Origin: Palsa-870 sp039935415
GTDB lineage: Bacteria > Chloroflexota > Dormibacteria > Dormibacterales > Dormibacteraceae
NCBI GenBank assembly: GCA_039935415.1
Contig: JBDTKH010000004.1
Coordinates: 1-64,000, forward strand
Direction: 5' to 3'
DNA length: 64,000 nucleotides
The position numbers were made by a program, and so were the translations under genes. This document shows positions 50,519 through 59,641 of the stretch, piece after piece (position 1 is the stretch's first letter; each line of letters opens with the position of its first letter). The notes beneath the pieces are model-generated. The model had not been told where the DNA came from, searched no databases, and worked only from the letters and a program-made list of their open reading frames with translations.

Positions 50519-51318
50519 CCGATCCCCGCGAACAGGTCGTCCTCCGGAAGTGATGACCCTGGCTTTCCGCGAGCCAGCTGATAGTACTCAGTCCCAAACG
50601 CCAGCTCGTAGATCTGGCTCGCCATGGTCGTGAACCACGAGTTGGGGTCGTTCTGGCTCACGTGTGCGGCAAACGCCTTGCGCTTCTGGTCCAGGTAATC
50701 GTGGACGTCGACCCGAGTGGTGATCAGCTCGTCCGGCGTGCCCGAGATCCGCATGTTCGTGTTCTGGCGCTGCGCCTCTTCGGGCATCTGCTGCATGAAC
50801 GCTTCCATCATCGAGCGTGGTATCGCGGTGTAGTAGAGCTTCTTCGGCACCCAGCCCTCGCGCTCGAGCAGATCGAAAGCCTCGTTGGTGACGTGGTGGG
50901 CTTTGATGTGGTCCGGATGGCCGTACACGCCGTCCTCGGCATACGTGACCACGACATCCGGGCGCTCGTCTCGCATCACCACGGCCAGCTTGGTCGCGGC
51001 CTCGTCGAGAGTGGCCTGATGAAACGATCTCGGATCCTTGTTGTCTGCGGTGTCGACCATGCCCGAGTCTCGATAGCCGAGGATCTCGATCCGGTCGACG
51101 CCCAGGATCTCGCCGGCGGCCTTGAGCTCCTCGGTGCGGATCTCGCCCAGCCGCGGGCGGGACTCGGCCTCGGCCATGTTGTAGATCTCACCCACCTCCC
51201 CGCGGGTCGCGGTGACCAGCACCACGCGGTGGCCGTGCGCCTTCGCCTTCATCATTACGCCGCCCGTCGAGATCGCCTCGTCGTCCGGGTGCGCGTGGAC
51301 GAGCATCAGGGTTCCCAT
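50515..51318 (-). CDS. PIG-L/LmbE-family deacetylase (MshB/Mca-like)
   Basis: 267 residues. Zinc site HAHPDDEAIS (about 9-13) with the later His in VYGHPDHIKAHH; RGEVGEIYN, LGYRDSGMVDT and VVVTYAEDGVYG are typical of mycothiol-pathway Mca/MshB and related N-acetylglucosaminyl deacetylases. Could act in low-molecular-weight thiol or inositol-glycan metabolism, fitting the inositol synthase in the window, but no other mycothiol gene is seen. Directly follows the HAD gene (stop and ATG adjacent). Confidence 0.85.
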   Translation of the reverse strand: MGTLMLVHAHPDDEAISTGGVMMKAKAHGHRVVLVTATRGEVGEIYNMAEAESRPRLGEIRTEELKAAGEILGVDRIEILGYRDSGMVDTADNKDPRSFHQATLDEAATKLAVVMRDERPDVVVTYAEDGVYGHPDHIKAHHVTNEAFDLLEREGWVPKKLYYTAIPRSMMEAFMQQMPEEAQRQNTNMRISGTPDELITTRVDVHDYLDQKRKAFAAHVSQNDPNSWFTTMASQIYELAFGTEYYQLARGKPGSSLPEDDLFAGIG

Positions 51319-52098
51319 CTACACGCCGATCAACATGTCAGCAAGCTGCTGGATTCCACCGTGGCCAGGGCCCGCGATCGTGCGGTCGGCCGCCGCGATG
51401 ACCTCGGGCGGCGATCCTTCGACCGCTACCCCCAGCCCCGCCCACTGGATCATCGACGCGTCGTTGCGACCATCGCCCACCGCCACGGACTGATCTTGAG
51501 GGATGCCGAGGCGTTCGCACAGGAACGCCATGGCCGAGGCCTTGTCGCTCTCGACGCTCGTGAACTCCAGGTAGGTCGGCACGGAGGTGGCGACGTTCAG
51601 CTTCCCCTTCCAGCGCTCGCGCGCCTCCGGCAGCAGCGTCTCGAGCCTGTCCGCCGTCGAGACGATGACCAGCTTGGGTGTGGTTGGACCCATCGCCGCG
51701 TCCAGGTCCCCGACGACGTGCACCTCCATGCCTGCGTGATTCGCGTACTCGTGAGCCTCGGGTCGGTCCTTCTCGACGATCAGGCGGTCGTCCCTGTAGG
51801 CCTGGACGTGGAGGTCGCGCTCCCGAGCGAACCGGATGACCCCCATCGCGAGGTCGTGGCCGATGCCGTGGTCGAGCATCTTCGAGCCGTCCCGAAGGCG
51901 GATCTCGGCCCCCTGGTAGCAGATGATCGGGCCGTCAAGGCCGAGCCGCTCGACCCAGGGCAGCGCGCCCGGAAAGGGGCGTCCGGTGCAGGCGACGACC
52001 GTGACGCCGGAGCGGATGATGCGGCCCAGCGCCTCGACGTCGCGCGGATCCAGGTTCAGTTGCATGTCCAGGATCGTCCCGTCGAGGTCGAGCGCCAT
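51319..52098 (-). CDS. Cof-type HAD-superfamily hydrolase
   Basis: 259 residues from ATG 52098. Motif I ALDLDGTIL, motif II VVACTGRPF, motif III Lys in VESDKASAM, motif IV AVGDGRNDASMI; large type IIB cap between motifs II and III. Probable sugar-phosphate phosphatase. The frame is open further upstream to 52242 without homology. Confidence 0.88.
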   Translation of the reverse strand: MALDLDGTILDMQLNLDPRDVEALGRIIRSGVTVVACTGRPFPGALPWVERLGLDGPIICYQGAEIRLRDGSKMLDHGIGHDLAMGVIRFARERDLHVQAYRDDRLIVEKDRPEAHEYANHAGMEVHVVGDLDAAMGPTTPKLVIVSTADRLETLLPEARERWKGKLNVATSVPTYLEFTSVESDKASAMAFLCERLGIPQDQSVAVGDGRNDASMIQWAGLGVAVEGSPPEVIAAADRTIAGPGHGGIQQLADMLIGV

Positions 52099-52289
52099 CA
52101 ATCGGTACTGTGTAGCTAGAGGGGGCGCGGACGGGGGCCTCGGCGGCAGATTCGGTGTCAGGGTGGCCCAGATCCTAGGCGCGGCCGAGCACCTGAGCGA
52201 GCGCACCGCGCATGCGTGAGCGAGGAGCGGAGGTCGCAACAACGGAGATGGGCCGCATTGGCGCCGAAGATCCCCGGCCGCGCCCCCAC

Positions 52290-53273
52290 CTATCGCTTGG
52301 CCTCGGGGTTCAGCAGGTTGGGCGGCCTTCCGCCGCGTACGGCCGTCGCCATGTTGCGCGCCGCCATCGCCGACATCTCGGAACGGGTGCGCGTGGTGGC
52401 GCTCGCGATGTGCGGAGTGAGCAGCACGTTCGGCATCGAGATGAGGCCTGGATGAACCGAAGGCTCGCGCTCGTATACGTCAAGCCCGGCGCCGGCGATC
52501 TTCCTGGCCTTCAACGCCTCGACGAGTGCCGCCTCATCAATGACCGGACCTCGTGACGTGTTGATCAGGATGGCGTTCCTTTTCATCTGGCCGAACTGAG
52601 CAGTACTGAGCAGGTGCTGCGTCTCCTTGGTCAGAGGCACGTGGACCGAGATGAAGTCCGATTCGGCGAGCAGCCTGCCCAGGTCGACGCGCGCCGCGTT
52701 CAGCTGTTGCTCGGCGTCGGGAGGCAGCGGCTGCGGGTCGTAGTAGAGGACGCGCATGTTGAAGCCTTTCGCGCGGTGCGCCACGCCGCGACCGATGCGG
52801 CCGACGCCGATGAGCCCGAGCGTTGCGCCGAAGACATCGGCGCCGAGCATCATGTCCATCGCCCAGCCCTTGAACTTTCCCGACCGGGTGAAATAGTCGG
52901 CCTCGACCACCCTGCGAGCGGTCGACATCAGGAGCGTGAACGCAAAGTCGGCGGTCGCATCGTCGAGCACGCCGGGCGTGTTGGTCACCATGACTTTGTG
53001 AGCGGTCGCGGCCGCGACGTCGATGTTGTCGAAGCCCACGGCTACGTTGGTCACGATCTTCAACCCCGGCGTCGAGAGCACCGTCTCGCGGATCGGGTCC
53101 ATGAGCTGGCTCACGATCCCTACGCAGCCTTCGGCAGCCTGCCTGATGCTCGCTTCATCGAGCGGCCGATCCGGCGGGTATGCGACGACCTCGCCTGCCT
53201 CCGCCAGGATGCCGGGACCGGGATCGAGGATCGGGTGCATCAAGAGGATGCGGGGTCTGCCGCTAGTGCTCAT
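52290..53273 (-). CDS. D-isomer-specific 2-hydroxyacid dehydrogenase
   Basis: 327 residues from ATG 53273. NAD-binding LGLIGVGRIGRGVAHRAKGF; catalytic Arg in NTSRGPVIDEAAL, Glu in DVYEREP, His in LTPHIASATTRTR. The substrate domain VVSQLMDPIRETVL resembles glyoxylate/hydroxypyruvate reductases. About 190 bp of noncoding sequence without obvious signals lies between its stop and the HAD start. Confidence 0.9.
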   Translation of the reverse strand: MSTSGRPRILLMHPILDPGPGILAEAGEVVAYPPDRPLDEASIRQAAEGCVGIVSQLMDPIRETVLSTPGLKIVTNVAVGFDNIDVAAATAHKVMVTNTPGVLDDATADFAFTLLMSTARRVVEADYFTRSGKFKGWAMDMMLGADVFGATLGLIGVGRIGRGVAHRAKGFNMRVLYYDPQPLPPDAEQQLNAARVDLGRLLAESDFISVHVPLTKETQHLLSTAQFGQMKRNAILINTSRGPVIDEAALVEALKARKIAGAGLDVYEREPSVHPGLISMPNVLLTPHIASATTRTRSEMSAMAARNMATAVRGGRPPNLLNPEAKR

Positions 53274-53284
53274 CACACTCTCCG

Positions 53285-53392
53285 CGTGGCCTGGCTCCGC
53301 CAGGCCACCGCCGCCGAACGGCGCAGAGGTTGCTGAATCGAGTCGTTGTGGGGGTTCCCCACAAGGGGGGCCTGCCCCCCTTGTGCCTTTTT
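53285..53392. terminator. Cluster of hairpins with competing stems
   Basis: GTGGCCTGG-ctccg-CCAGGCCAC near 53291; TTGTGGGG-gtt-CCCCACAA (53346-53364); CACAAGGGGGG-cctg-CCCCCCTTGTG (53360-53385) followed on plus by TTTTT. The last two share CACAA and exclude each other. On minus they lie just past the HD gene stop (53394), so termination or read-through control before the dehydrogenase gene is possible. Confidence 0.6.
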
Positions 53393-53393
53393 C

Positions 53394-53963
53394 TCACGGA
53401 TTCAGTCCTAGATCTTGTGCGATCGGCTTCAGGGCATCGCGGACGATCTCCACGTGCTCGTCGAAGGGTATACCGAGCTGCTCGGCTCCGGCGACAAGCT
53501 GCTCGCGGTGCACGCCACGCGCAAACGCCTTGTCCTTCAGCTTCTTGCGAACACCGGCCGGCTTGACAGAGCTCAACGACTTGTCCGGCTTGACCAGGGC
53601 GCAGGCGATGATGAACCCGCACATCTCGTCCACCGCGTAGAGCGTCTTTCGCGTGTTGGTGTCACGCGGCACGTTGAGGTAGTCGGCGTGCGACGCGATG
53701 TCGTCGAGGATGTCTTCCGGCCAGCCCCGCTCCCGCAGCATCCCGATCCCGCGCATGGGGTGCAACTCCGGCGTGGGCCCCGACTCGTAGTCCCAGTCGT
53801 GGATCAGTCCGAGCACCGCCCACCGCTCCTCGTCCTCACCAAATCGACGCGCGTAGGCGCGCATCGCGGCCTCCACGCTGCGCATGTGGCGGCGAAGTTG
53901 GTCGGTCTGCGTCGTCGATGTGACGAGCTCCCAGGCCTCGTCGCGCGTCGGTGTGCTTGTCAA
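53394..53963 (-). CDS. HD-domain hydrolase
   Basis: 189 residues. HD metal ligands: QLRRHMRSVEAAM (His), GLIHDWDYE (HD), HADYLN and DEMCGF (later Asp). Similar to YedJ/uncharacterised HDIG proteins often annotated as hydrolases. Last gene of the string running from arsR; overlaps hisC by 4 nt. Substrate unknown, perhaps a nucleotide. Confidence 0.8.
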   Translation of the reverse strand: MTSTPTRDEAWELVTSTTQTDQLRRHMRSVEAAMRAYARRFGEDEERWAVLGLIHDWDYESGPTPELHPMRGIGMLRERGWPEDILDDIASHADYLNVPRDTNTRKTLYAVDEMCGFIIACALVKPDKSLSSVKPAGVRKKLKDKAFARGVHREQLVAGAEQLGIPFDEHVEIVRDALKPIAQDLGLNP

Positions 53964-55012
53964 AGGATCTCCTTCAATGCCGCCAGGAGGCGGTCGTGCT
54001 GCGCCCGGGTGCCGATCGTGATGCGGAACCAGCCCGCGATCGGCTCACGATCGTAATGGCGGACCAGGATCCTGCGCTCGCGCAGCGCGTCGGCGACTGC
54101 CGCAGAAGAGCTCGGCGGTGGTGGCTTGACGAACACAAAGTTGGCTTCGGATGCGGCGTGCTCGAACCCCAGGTCGCGAAGCCGGTCTTCGAGCCATGGA
54201 CGCTCCGAGACGACGTGCGCAACGATCGCGCGGTGGTGCTCGTCGTCCTCGATCGCGGCGCTCGCCGCCACGATCGCAAGCCGGTCCAGGTTGTACGAGT
54301 CCTTGACCGCGTCGAGGGCGGCGATTAGCTCCGCACTGCCCAGCGCAAAACCGATCCGCATGCCGGCCAGTGCGTACGACTTGGACATCGTGCGCAGGAT
54401 GAGCAGGTTCTCGAACCTCGCCAGCAGCGCAACCTGCGACTCGGGAGCGAAGTCGACGTACGCCTCGTCCAGGACGACAACGCCTTGCGACCGTGCCAGC
54501 ACGTGAGCCACCGAGGTGGTGCCATGCCAGGTGCCCGTCGGTGAGTTTGGATTCACCAGGAATTTGAGCGGGGCCGGATCGTCCGAGAGATCGAGCGACC
54601 AGGTCCAGCCTTCAGCGCTGGGATGCGGCGACGGCACCGCCTCGTGGATCCGGCACAGCGGCTCAAAGAGTGGGTAGGTCGGGGTCGGGTACGCGACGCG
54701 GTCACCCGCTCCGGCGAAGGCGCGCATGCAGAGCTCGATCAGGTCGTCGGCGCCGTTGCCGACCACGACCTGCGCCTCGTTCAGACCGAAATGCTTCGCG
54801 ATGGCGCGCCGCGCCGGAGCAGCGGTCGGGCTTGGATACAGGCGCAGCGAGTCGTTGACTGCGTCCTTGATCGCCGCGATCACCTTCGGCGACGGCGGCA
54901 TCGGGGACTCGTTGGTGTTGAGCTTGACCCAGTCCTCGCCGTCGGGAGGCTGCTCGCCGGGGACGTATGGACGAAAGCCCTCGAGGGCCTTCTTCACGAA
55001 GCTTTTCTGCAT
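53960..55012 (-). CDS. hisC: Histidinol-phosphate aminotransferase
   Basis: 350 residues. Fold type I PLP enzyme: KLNTNESPMPPSPKVIAAI, VVGNGADDLIELCMRAF, PTPTYPLFE, VLDEAYVDFAPES, PLP Lys in TMSKSYALAGMRIGFALG, FVFVKPP. These match HisC closely; some homologues act on aromatic amino acids. No other his genes are near. Overlaps the delta-prime gene by 19 nt. Confidence 0.88.
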   Translation of the reverse strand: MQKSFVKKALEGFRPYVPGEQPPDGEDWVKLNTNESPMPPSPKVIAAIKDAVNDSLRLYPSPTAAPARRAIAKHFGLNEAQVVVGNGADDLIELCMRAFAGAGDRVAYPTPTYPLFEPLCRIHEAVPSPHPSAEGWTWSLDLSDDPAPLKFLVNPNSPTGTWHGTTSVAHVLARSQGVVVLDEAYVDFAPESQVALLARFENLLILRTMSKSYALAGMRIGFALGSAELIAALDAVKDSYNLDRLAIVAASAAIEDDEHHRAIVAHVVSERPWLEDRLRDLGFEHAASEANFVFVKPPPPSSSAAVADALRERRILVRHYDREPIAGWFRITIGTRAQHDRLLAALKEIL

Positions 55013-55944
55013 TCGAGCAGGAAGGTCTCGAGCGCGAGGCGCGGGCTCACGTTCTGCTCGAGGTAGCCGAGCGTGTCGTATGACAGCTCGATCAGCCGGG
55101 CCCAGCGGCCCTGCTCACGGCCGTGGCTGGCGACCATCCTCTTGCGCAGCTCGATCTGCCAGCTGGCGATCGCGAAGAGCGCCGGGTCCTCAGCCTCCCC
55201 TTCAGTCTTCCGCCAGGCCATCTGCCCTGCGTCGAGCTCGGCCGCCACGTGGAGGGGCACGTCCGCGGGAGCGCCGAAAACCTCTTCCAGCCGGCGGGTC
55301 CACCGGTGGTGCAGCTCGACCACGCCCTCATCGCCGGCGACTCGCATCGCCCAGCCCGGCCGCCCCCGCGCCAGCTCCGCCAGGAGGCGGGCCCGCCCGG
55401 CGTCGACCCCGTTGCCCACGAGCAGCTTTTCGATCTCGGGCGACGGCACCGGGTGGAAGAACACCCGCTGGCACCGAGACACGACCGTGGGCAGCACGAC
55501 GAACGGGTTGAGGCTCGGCGTGGTGAGGATGATCACGCGGTGCGGGTGAGGTTCTTCGAGGGTCTTGAGCAGGACGCTCTGGTCCTGGTCGCGGATTCGG
55601 CCGGCGTTGGCAAGCAGCGCCACGCGGCGCTTGCCGACAGCGGGCTTGAGGTTCAAGAAAGCCTGCAGGGAAAGCTCGTGGAACTCGGGTGGCTTGTCCG
55701 GAAGCAGCCGGATCTCGTTGATCGAGAGCGGCTTGATCCGATCGTCCTCCCAGTAGTCGGGATGGCGCGCGAGCGCCGCCTCCGGCAGAAGAGTCGAGGC
55801 CAGCGCCCGCGCGGCCGTCGACTTGCCGAGGCCCGATTCGCCGACGAACAGGTACGCGTGCGCGAGCCGTTCGCTTTCGACCTGCGAGCGCAGCTGGTCC
55901 AGCGCCTGGGCGTGTCCGATGATCCCGACGAACGGGTCGGTCAC
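54994..55944 (-). CDS. holB: DNA polymerase III delta-prime-like clamp-loader subunit
   Basis: 316 residues. IIGHAQALDQLRSQVESERL, Walker A FVGESGLGKST, LANAGRIRDQDQSVLLKTLE with LKTLEEPHPHRVIILTT (sensor region), VSRCQRVFF. No zinc-finger four-Cys module of DnaX, so delta prime is preferred over gamma/tau. Overlaps the CDP-alcohol transferase gene by 4 nt. Confidence 0.88.
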   Translation of the reverse strand: MTDPFVGIIGHAQALDQLRSQVESERLAHAYLFVGESGLGKSTAARALASTLLPEAALARHPDYWEDDRIKPLSINEIRLLPDKPPEFHELSLQAFLNLKPAVGKRRVALLANAGRIRDQDQSVLLKTLEEPHPHRVIILTTPSLNPFVVLPTVVSRCQRVFFHPVPSPEIEKLLVGNGVDAGRARLLAELARGRPGWAMRVAGDEGVVELHHRWTRRLEEVFGAPADVPLHVAAELDAGQMAWRKTEGEAEDPALFAIASWQIELRKRMVASHGREQGRWARLIELSYDTLGYLEQNVSPRLALETFLLECRKAS

Positions 55945-56594
55945 GGGGTCTGGGGCGGCGCCGCGCGCCGCGCCTTCGTTTCCCGCTCACGCTCTAGACG
56001 CTGCGCGCGTCCCTGCAGCCAGACCTCGCGGATCCGCTGCAGCGCGGTGAGGTTCGTCAGCACTGCGAGCAGGAAGACCACGGCGTAGAGGACGTACCCG
56101 CCGAAGATCAGGCCAACCACCGTGACGACCACGCGCTCAGGGCGGGCGAAGATCCCCGACTCACACGTGAAACCGAGGCTCTGTGCCCGCGCCCGAACGT
56201 AGCTCACCAGGAGCGATCCAGCCAGGGCCGCAACGGTCGCGAGCACCAGCCAGCGCTGGAGCGACCCGCCCGCGCTCACGAAATAGGCGACGAGTCCGAG
56301 GTAGATCGCGCCCTCCGAGTAACGATCGAGAGTCGAGTCGAGAAAGGCTCCGTACGGGTAACCCGCATGGGTGGAGCGGGCGAGCGCGCCGTCGAGGATG
56401 TCGCACGTGCCGGCGAAGACGAGCACGACTCCCGCCCCGAGCAGCTGGCCGAACGCGATCAGCAATGCAGCGGCGAACGTCAGCAAGACCCCCACCACCG
56501 TGATCTGGTTCGGCGTCACGGGCACACGGCCGAGAGCCGACATCAACGCCTCCGCCTTGCGGCGGACCCATGCCTCAAACCGCGTTGTAAACAT
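55941..56594 (-). CDS. CDP-alcohol phosphatidyltransferase (phosphatidylinositol-phosphate synthase-like)
   Basis: 217 residues, about six membrane helices. CAPT signature DILDGALAR…GAFLDSTLDRYSE (D-x2-D-G-x2-A-R-x8-G-x3-D-x3-D). The adjacent PimA-like transferase, two acyltransferases and inositol-3-phosphate synthase make inositol-1-phosphate the likely acceptor, giving PI-phosphate. A basic tail ends it. Overlaps pimA by 20 nt. Confidence 0.85.
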   Translation of the reverse strand: MFTTRFEAWVRRKAEALMSALGRVPVTPNQITVVGVLLTFAAALLIAFGQLLGAGVVLVFAGTCDILDGALARSTHAGYPYGAFLDSTLDRYSEGAIYLGLVAYFVSAGGSLQRWLVLATVAALAGSLLVSYVRARAQSLGFTCESGIFARPERVVVTVVGLIFGGYVLYAVVFLLAVLTNLTALQRIREVWLQGRAQRLERERETKARRAAPPQTP

Positions 56595-57744
56595 CTATCT
56601 CCTCGCCAACAACCGGCTTCGGCACGCGCGCTGCGACGCGGGCCTCCTCATAAACCTCGACGACTTCGGCTGCGACGCGATTCCACGCGTACCGCCGCGC
56701 CTTCTCGTATCCGTACTCGCCCATGCGGCGGCGAAGCTCCGCGTCGCGAGCCAGGATGACCAACGCGGCGCCGAGCTCGGCCCACCCTTTGGGTTTCACT
56801 GTGATGCTGTCCTTTCCGGGCGTGAGCACTGACATGTAGCCCGGGATCTCGGTCGCGACCACCGGCAGGCCGCTGGCCATCGCCTCCAGCAGCACGATCC
56901 CGAAGCTCTCGGCTCCGGTGGCCGGCGCGCAGAAGATGTCCGCGCTGCTGTAGTAGCGCGGCTTGACGGTGTCGGGAACGTAGCCGGCCAGGACGACGTC
57001 CTGAAGCCTGTGCCGGGCGACATATGACTCGACGTTGTTGCGCAGGGGGCCGTCGCCGACCACGATCAAGCGGCTACGCGGGACGCGGGCTTTCATGAAC
57101 CGGTAGGCCCGCAACAGGTCGCCGAGACCCTTTCGCTTCTCGAGGCGGCCCAGGAACAGGATGTTCACCCGGTCGTCGCGTAGGTGCCGGATGGGCGCCA
57201 GGCCCGGTTTGTACGTGTCGACGTCGATCCCGTTCGGGATGACCCGCAGCGGATAGTCCGGGAAGTACTTCTGGACGAAGTCGCGCGCGGGCTCGCTCAC
57301 CGCGATGCCGCGGTGCAGGTGAGCGAGGTACGGCTCGAGCAGCGGCCGGCCGTAGTAGTAGCCGACGTTGGAGCGCGCGAACGCGTGGAACGTGCCGACG
57401 TTCGCGGTCGTTGACGCGCGCAGCATGGTCAACGACAAAGCAGGCATCAGCGGCTCGTGGAAGTGGAGGACGTCGAACCTCTCCTGCTCGACGATGGACG
57501 CCACCCGGTCGGCCAGGTGAAAGCTCAGCGTGATCCGCGCCACCGAGTCGTTGACGGGGATCGCCACCGGGCTTCCGATCCGGTAGAAGTCCGGGGTGTC
57601 GAAGTCGACGTCCGCCCGACTCGACGGCGCGAAGATGCGGACGGCGTGGCCGAGCAGGCGCAGCTGCCGGGAAAGGTGCTGGACGTGGTCGGTCACGCCA
57701 CCCGGCGACGCGAAGTCGTAGGGCGAGACGAGTCCGACCTTCAT
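56575..57744 (-). CDS. pimA: PimA-like GT4 glycosyltransferase (phosphatidylinositol mannosyltransferase)
   Basis: 389 residues. GT-B fold: VGLVSPYDFASPGGVTDHVQ (close to PimA's PYSFDVPGGVQ), FDVLHFHEPLMPALSL, GTFHAFARSNVGYY, VIPNGIDVDTY, NILFLGRLEKRKGLGDLLRA, SADIFCAPATGAESFGIVLLEAMASG (EX7E motif). Expected to add mannose from GDP-mannose to PI at the inner membrane face. Context with PI synthase and PatA-like acyltransferases supports this strongly. Confidence 0.88.
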   Translation of the reverse strand: MKVGLVSPYDFASPGGVTDHVQHLSRQLRLLGHAVRIFAPSSRADVDFDTPDFYRIGSPVAIPVNDSVARITLSFHLADRVASIVEQERFDVLHFHEPLMPALSLTMLRASTTANVGTFHAFARSNVGYYYGRPLLEPYLAHLHRGIAVSEPARDFVQKYFPDYPLRVIPNGIDVDTYKPGLAPIRHLRDDRVNILFLGRLEKRKGLGDLLRAYRFMKARVPRSRLIVVGDGPLRNNVESYVARHRLQDVVLAGYVPDTVKPRYYSSADIFCAPATGAESFGIVLLEAMASGLPVVATEIPGYMSVLTPGKDSITVKPKGWAELGAALVILARDAELRRRMGEYGYEKARRYAWNRVAAEVVEVYEEARVAARVPKPVVGEEIDVYNAV

Positions 57745-57757
57745 CGGGATTCCCCGC

Positions 57758-57799
57758 GTGGCACAGAGGCCGGACTTCGTCCGGCCGTCACCCAGACGC
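57758..57799 (+). repeat. Dispersed hairpin repeat, copy C
   Basis: GGCCGGAC-ttc-GTCCGGCC (57768-57786) within the same roughly 40-bp context as copies A and B. Sits in the 130-bp gap between pimA and the acyltransferase gene inside a same-strand gene series, where it could cause partial termination. A further Gly-rich inverted pair GGGGGGATC/GATCCCCCC occurs at about 57846-57865. Confidence 0.6.
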
Positions 57800-57874
57800 C
57801 ACCTTTCGAAACACCACCCAATCGTGGCCAGGAGAGGGGGGTCCGTGGGGGGATCCTGATCCCCCCGCGCCTTC

Positions 57875-58747
57875 TCATGGCGACCCTTCCCAGATGCGGT
57901 GTGGGACGTGCCACTGCTCGGGATTGCGCTGGATGAAACCTTCGATGTGTCCGAGGAGCTCCTCCGTGGCGCGGACCTGGTCGGCCTTCGGATCGCCGGT
58001 GTCCCTGGCGAAGACCAACGGCGCGCCCTCCGCCAGGTACGTGTCGTCCGGAAGCCGGTACACGCACACCGGGAAGAGCGGCGTACCGAGTCGCAGCGAG
58101 ATCGCAGCGGGACCGAGCGGAATGGGCGCCGGCCGCCCGAAGAACGGCATCTTGTGACCGGTGCCAGTGATGTCCCGGTCGATCGCCGTGATCACCATCT
58201 CCTCGTCGCGAAGCGCCTGCAGAACCCTGCGAATCCCGCCCGTGTCCAGCGTCAACACGCTGATCCCGAGCCGCGCGCGCGTGTCCCGATACCACTCGAA
58301 CAGCGCCCGCGGCTCCAGCTCCTCGGCGAAGAAGCTCACCGGGGTCAGCGTCGCCGACCAGATCGCCGCGACCACCTCGTACGAGCCCATGTGGCAGGAG
58401 ACGACCAACACTCCCTTGCCCATCGCCCTCGCCTGCTCGAGGTACTCCAAGCCGTTCACTTTCAACAAGGGACGCATCGTCTGCACCGGCATCGTCGGTA
58501 GCTGCATCAGATCGGCGTACGCCTTGGCGTGGTTGCGGAAGTTGAGCCACGAGATGCGCCGGAGCTCGCGCGGATCGTGTTCCAGCTCGGGGCAGGCGAC
58601 CTTCAGGTTGAACTCGAGCCGCGGGCGGGCCAGCGGGGAGAACCACCACGCGAACCGAGCCGCCAGCACCGCGAGCGCGTAGGCCCACGGCCGCGGCAAG
58701 CGCTCCACGATCGACTGGACCGCCTTGAACGCGCGGTATCGCCACAC
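57875..58747 (-). CDS. LpxL/PatA-like membrane acyltransferase (1)
   Basis: 290 residues from GTG 58747. Catalytic HX4E as SCHMGSYEVV; downstream ITAIDRD and FFGRPAPIPLGPAAISLRLG, the LABLAT block. In a PIM context this corresponds to PatA, which acylates PI mannosides; in proteobacteria the family makes lipid A, of which there is no trace here. Begins directly after the stop of acyltransferase 2. Confidence 0.87.
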   Translation of the reverse strand: MWRYRAFKAVQSIVERLPRPWAYALAVLAARFAWWFSPLARPRLEFNLKVACPELEHDPRELRRISWLNFRNHAKAYADLMQLPTMPVQTMRPLLKVNGLEYLEQARAMGKGVLVVSCHMGSYEVVAAIWSATLTPVSFFAEELEPRALFEWYRDTRARLGISVLTLDTGGIRRVLQALRDEEMVITAIDRDITGTGHKMPFFGRPAPIPLGPAAISLRLGTPLFPVCVYRLPDDTYLAEGAPLVFARDTGDPKADQVRATEELLGHIEGFIQRNPEQWHVPHRIWEGSP

Positions 58748-59641
58748 TCACTCCGAGCTCGCGAACATGGGGCGAAACGCATACCACTGGTCGGGGTGCT
58801 CCTTGATGAAGTCCTCGAAGCGCGCCACGACCCGCTGCATCAGCCCCTCCTTGGTATCGCCATGTGCCACCGACAGTGGCGGATCGATGTGGATGTGCTG
58901 GCGTCCCGGTGACGTCGAGTACGTGCACGCCGTCATCAAAGCAGCACCTGTCTTGAGAGCGATCGCCGCCGGTCCTCCGGGCACGACCGCGCGCCGGCCG
59001 AAGAAACGGACGCTCACCCCCGGGCCCTGTTCGAGATCGCACGCGAGCGCGACTACGTGGTTGACCTGGAGCGCCTGGATGATGCTTCGCACGGCGGCGC
59101 GGCCCACCGTGATGACATTGAGACCGTAGCGCTGCCTGGCGCGCACGACGGCGTCATTCAAAGATCCAGGAAAGCGTTGGGTGACCGCCGAGATGGGATA
59201 TCCAACCGCGCCGGCATACGAGCCCCCCATGTCCCACGACCCCATGTGGGGCACGGCCATGATCACGCCGCGACCCTGGGCGAGAGCGGCATCGAGCTGA
59301 TCGCGCCCGTCGATGGTCATGCGCTGGACCAGCTCTTCCGGTTTGAGGCTGCCGATCAGCAGGAAGTCCATGAGCATTCGTCCGTAGTTCTGGAATGCGC
59401 GACGCGCGACGCGCGCGACCTCTGGGTCGGCTCGGTCGCGGCCCAGGGCTGCGGCGTAGTTGTCCAGCGCGGCTCGTCGCTGGCCCGCGCTGAGCCAGTA
59501 CCAGGCCGCTCCGCCAGGCGTCGCGACCGCATTACGCAGCCCCGGCGGAACCGCCCGAAGTGCCGTTGCACCGATGCGGTAGCTAGCGCCGAGCAGCGGT
59601 GGCCGCTGTCTTCGTGCGGGCGATGCGACGGACTCGGCCAT
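58748..59641 (-). CDS. LpxL/PatA-like membrane acyltransferase (2)
   Basis: 297 residues from ATG 59641. Acyltransferase motif VPHMGSWDMGG (HX4D), then LACDLEQGPGVSVRFFGRRA and VPGGPAAIALKTGA. A paralogue of the next gene with clearly different sequence, so two acylations or two acceptors are likely. It overlaps the ino1 3' end by 59 nt, indicating tight coupling; the frame continues to 59683. Confidence 0.87.
   Translation of the reverse strand: MAESVASPARRQRPPLLGASYRIGATALRAVPPGLRNAVATPGGAAWYWLSAGQRRAALDNYAAALGRDRADPEVARVARRAFQNYGRMLMDFLLIGSLKPEELVQRMTIDGRDQLDAALAQGRGVIMAVPHMGSWDMGGSYAGAVGYPISAVTQRFPGSLNDAVVRARQRYGLNVITVGRAAVRSIIQALQVNHVVALACDLEQGPGVSVRFFGRRAVVPGGPAAIALKTGAALMTACTYSTSPGRQHIHIDPPLSVAHGDTKEGLMQRVVARFEDFIKEHPDQWYAFRPMFASSE

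Noticed and set aside
57741..59042. 433-codon minus-strand frame spanning the two acyltransferases
   Set aside because: Out of frame with both acyltransferases, Arg/Gly-rich, ends in the pimA start; a shadow.
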